Of a stretch of 64,000 nt of DNA, positions 62,161-64,000 are shown piece after piece. The notes under the pieces were generated by a model that saw nothing but the letters and a program-made list of their open reading frames with translations, searched no databases and was not told where the DNA came from. The translations under genes were made by a program, and so were the position numbers. Source of the stretch: Setoptus koraiensis (taxonomy: Eukaryota; Arthropoda); assembly GCA_048013815.1 (NCBI GenBank), contig CM106586.1, forward strand, positions 12,400,001-12,464,000, written 5' to 3'. Positions within the stretch are counted from its first letter, which is position 1, and each line of letters starts with the position of its first letter.

Positions 62161-63644
62161 GTAAGTTTATCAAATCTCTGAACTATTTTGTTGTGATAAT
62201 TTTGTGCCTAACAGTTTATAATAATTCGTTACCGAATGTTATCGGTCACAAATGAATCGTCCCAATCAAGTTGTTTGTACAATTGGCTTTCACTTTGCTC
62301 AATTTCATAGACAAGCATCCCTTGGTTGAGACATTTCATGCCAATGCTATATTCAATGTTTCGAGAAAATATCAATATCAGTATTACTGGGTGCATTTGA
62401 TTCTAGCGCTTCTTGAAGCATTATCCGATTGGTGCATATCTAGATATATGCTGGTAGATATTTTCGACAATGTTAATCTCGAAGATTCGAGTAATTTCGG
62501 AATGAAAATGTCAGAGGGTTTCCAGATGAGAAACAGAAAATTCTATAGCTTCAGAATGTTTCCCCTCGCGTATATAATCTACTTTTTTGCCCATCAAGTA
62601 CGATACTATGCCTTCTTCGTGTATTGCTACTCCAGCTATTGTATAGCGCACCATTTGGAGGATATCACCAATCAAGTAGACGATTACCTGATCAAATCGC
62701 GCGTGAAAATTGATGCATTGTCTGACATAAAATTTGTGACATTGACGCACAATAATCAAGTCTCACTCATTAAAATAGACAAAGATGATGCGCGAAAGCA
62801 TTCGGATCAGCAGCAGCAACAACAACAACAACAAGAGAAACAAGACAATAGCAACGACAAGAATGATAATAAAACTAAATATTATCTCAACTCTATGGAA
62901 CAATTGGAACGTCACTTGGAACAAATAGCGCTACTGATCGCAAGCATAGACTCACTGTATACCTGGCGCGCCTACTGCATCTTTAGTTGCTCAATATTAA
63001 TAAAGGCGATTCTCATTTTAGTTGGTTTCAATTACAGAGGCGACATGCCTCATTTTAGTCTTATTTGTTCGCTCATTTGCATAGTGAAAAACACCAGAGA
63101 ATTGATCATGTTCTATCATGGAAGCTCGTTGAAATGGTCAGCAAGCAGACTATCCAATAAGCTCAATCGTATGTTTAACGGAGCAGTTAGTTATGGGCAC
63201 AATAATCAGCATCTCTGTAGCCTATTGAGAATAAAACACAATCTGATGAGCAGATTTGTGTTCACCGCAGACGGAATGCTAAAAATAGAGTTGTCAACAT
63301 TCACCAAAATGTTGATCTATGTGGTCAGTTGGGTGTTCATCGTCCTTCAAATGGGTGAGTATGCAAATAGAAGTGTCGAAATCCATCTAATACCATTGTA
63401 TTATGCAAACAGCAATTTTCACCTATGTCTCTCTCTCTGCTCTTTTGCCAACGTAGACAATGATGTACGATGATAGAAGCACAATCGACCCTCATAGAAC
63501 TCTCGCGAAATCATTCATTCCATTCGAATAGTGTATAAAGGGATGATTGCTGGAAAATGGCAAGGAACAAAACTGATTAATGTATCGATTGAACCGAAAA
63601 AAAATTATCATCTTGTAGCCACGCGAAGAATATTCAAGAGCTAA
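61822..63644 (+). CDS. gustatory-receptor-like seven-transmembrane protein (exons 61822-62160, 62271-63354, 63619-63644)
   Basis: The first exon has an ATG with A at -3 and ends at GTAAGT in phase 0. The second starts after a weak TCAAG acceptor at 62271. It may stop at the strong donor GTGAGT (63355) and join a tiny exon at 63619 ending in TAA, giving 482 residues. Read through instead, the frame stops at 63473. Seven hydrophobic segments are visible. The C-terminal STFTKMLIYVVSWVFIVLQM matches the position and pattern of the arthropod Gr TYhhhhhQF motif, though without an exact TY. A Gln run of nine with an acidic, Lys/Asn-rich stretch sits in the long cytoplasmic loop between TM4 and TM5. 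Gr proteins are tetrameric ligand-gated cation channels of taste neurons. The ligand is unknown. Confidence 0.65.
62271..63354 (+). CDS. Gr-like gene, exon 2
   Basis: Carries the rest of TM2 through TM7. The upstream in-frame TGA near 62253 forces an acceptor between there and 62271, and TCAAG is the only fitting one. The pyrimidine tract is poor, so the exact boundary is uncertain. Confidence 0.62.
63619..63644 (+). CDS. Gr-like gene, possible terminal exon
   Basis: The acceptor TTATCATCTTGTAG precedes CCACGCGAAGA. Phase 1 matches the donor at 63355 and gives seven more residues after the split alanine codon, TRRIFKS, then TAA. Very short last exons are common in arthropod Gr genes, but this one rests on splice signals only. 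Confidence 0.4.
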
Positions 63645-63985
63645 AAATCAAATCCACTCAACTGTGACTGAAAAATGATATACGGTGCTAAATGTGAAAG
63701 TAGTTGAATTTACCAGTAGATAACGAGAATAATCACGTCATCGATGGCTTCCACTCTGACTACTGTTAGTTTCAAGAAGACTAGTCTGCTGGTTGTCTTT
63801 ACGAAGAAACACCAAAAATTAGACGGGCTTGCAAGATCTATGCAAGATCTAAGCGTAAATTGAATTCGTTATTCTATTGATAGATTGTTTGCAACCGATA
63901 TAATAGAATGCATTTGCGTGCAGACAGTCACTATGACAGCCAAGCGAATTGTCAGAGGTACGAAAATTCTTACGAAGATCTAGAT

Positions 63986-63991
63986 AATAAA
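63986..63991 (+). terminator. possible polyadenylation signal of the Gr-like gene
   Basis: AATAAA about 340 nt after the proposed stop, at the very end of the window. Confidence 0.35.
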
Positions 63992-64000
63992 TGATTGTTA

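Overview
The window is eukaryotic nuclear DNA, most likely from an arthropod and possibly an acariform mite. This rests on spliced genes with GT-AG introns, a gustatory-receptor-type seven-transmembrane protein, an invertebrate-style type A LGR, and extreme Gln/Asn/Thr/Ala homopolymer runs in coding sequence. The species is a guess from gene content only. No prokaryotic operon, CRISPR array or reverse transcriptase motif was seen.

Layout. Positions 1-33152 (+) hold one very large gene. Its leader is rich in CAN repeats. A 43-nt first coding exon at 1917-1959 carries the P-loop start. A 21.7-kb intron follows, then a single 9.5-kb coding exon (23659-33152). The product is a RASL10-type Ras-like GTPase of about 3178 residues. 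The Ras fold is interrupted twice by very long low-complexity insertions, and the chain still ends in a CaaX box (CALM). From 33 to 37 kb I support no gene. At 37-41 kb lie three compact intronless genes: a predicted secreted coiled-coil protein (-), RUVBL1/pontin (-), and an NSMCE1-like SMC5/6 subunit (+) that ends just before where its RING finger should be. RUVBL1 and the NSMCE1-like gene share a 445-bp divergent promoter.

Positions 41399-60626 (-) hold a 13-exon gene for a glycoprotein-hormone-receptor-type LGR. I rebuilt it exon by exon. Splice phases close in frame to 1776 residues, and the leucine-rich-repeat exons correspond one to one with those of vertebrate FSHR, except that one repeat exon is split by an extra intron. 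The protein has enlarged N-terminal, hinge and C-terminal low-complexity regions. A decayed direct copy of its hinge/TM1 segment lies just 3' of the gene. At 61822-63644 (+) a gustatory-receptor-like gene is transcribed divergently from the LGR.

Common theme. Conserved cores (GTPase, LGR, Gr) carry large homopolymer-rich insertions, while housekeeping genes (RUVBL1) are compact. The left half is GC-rich and strewn with GGGGCCC/GGCGCC-type words and short tandem repeats. The right half is more AT-rich. The standout observation is the giant split-domain RASL10 GTPase.
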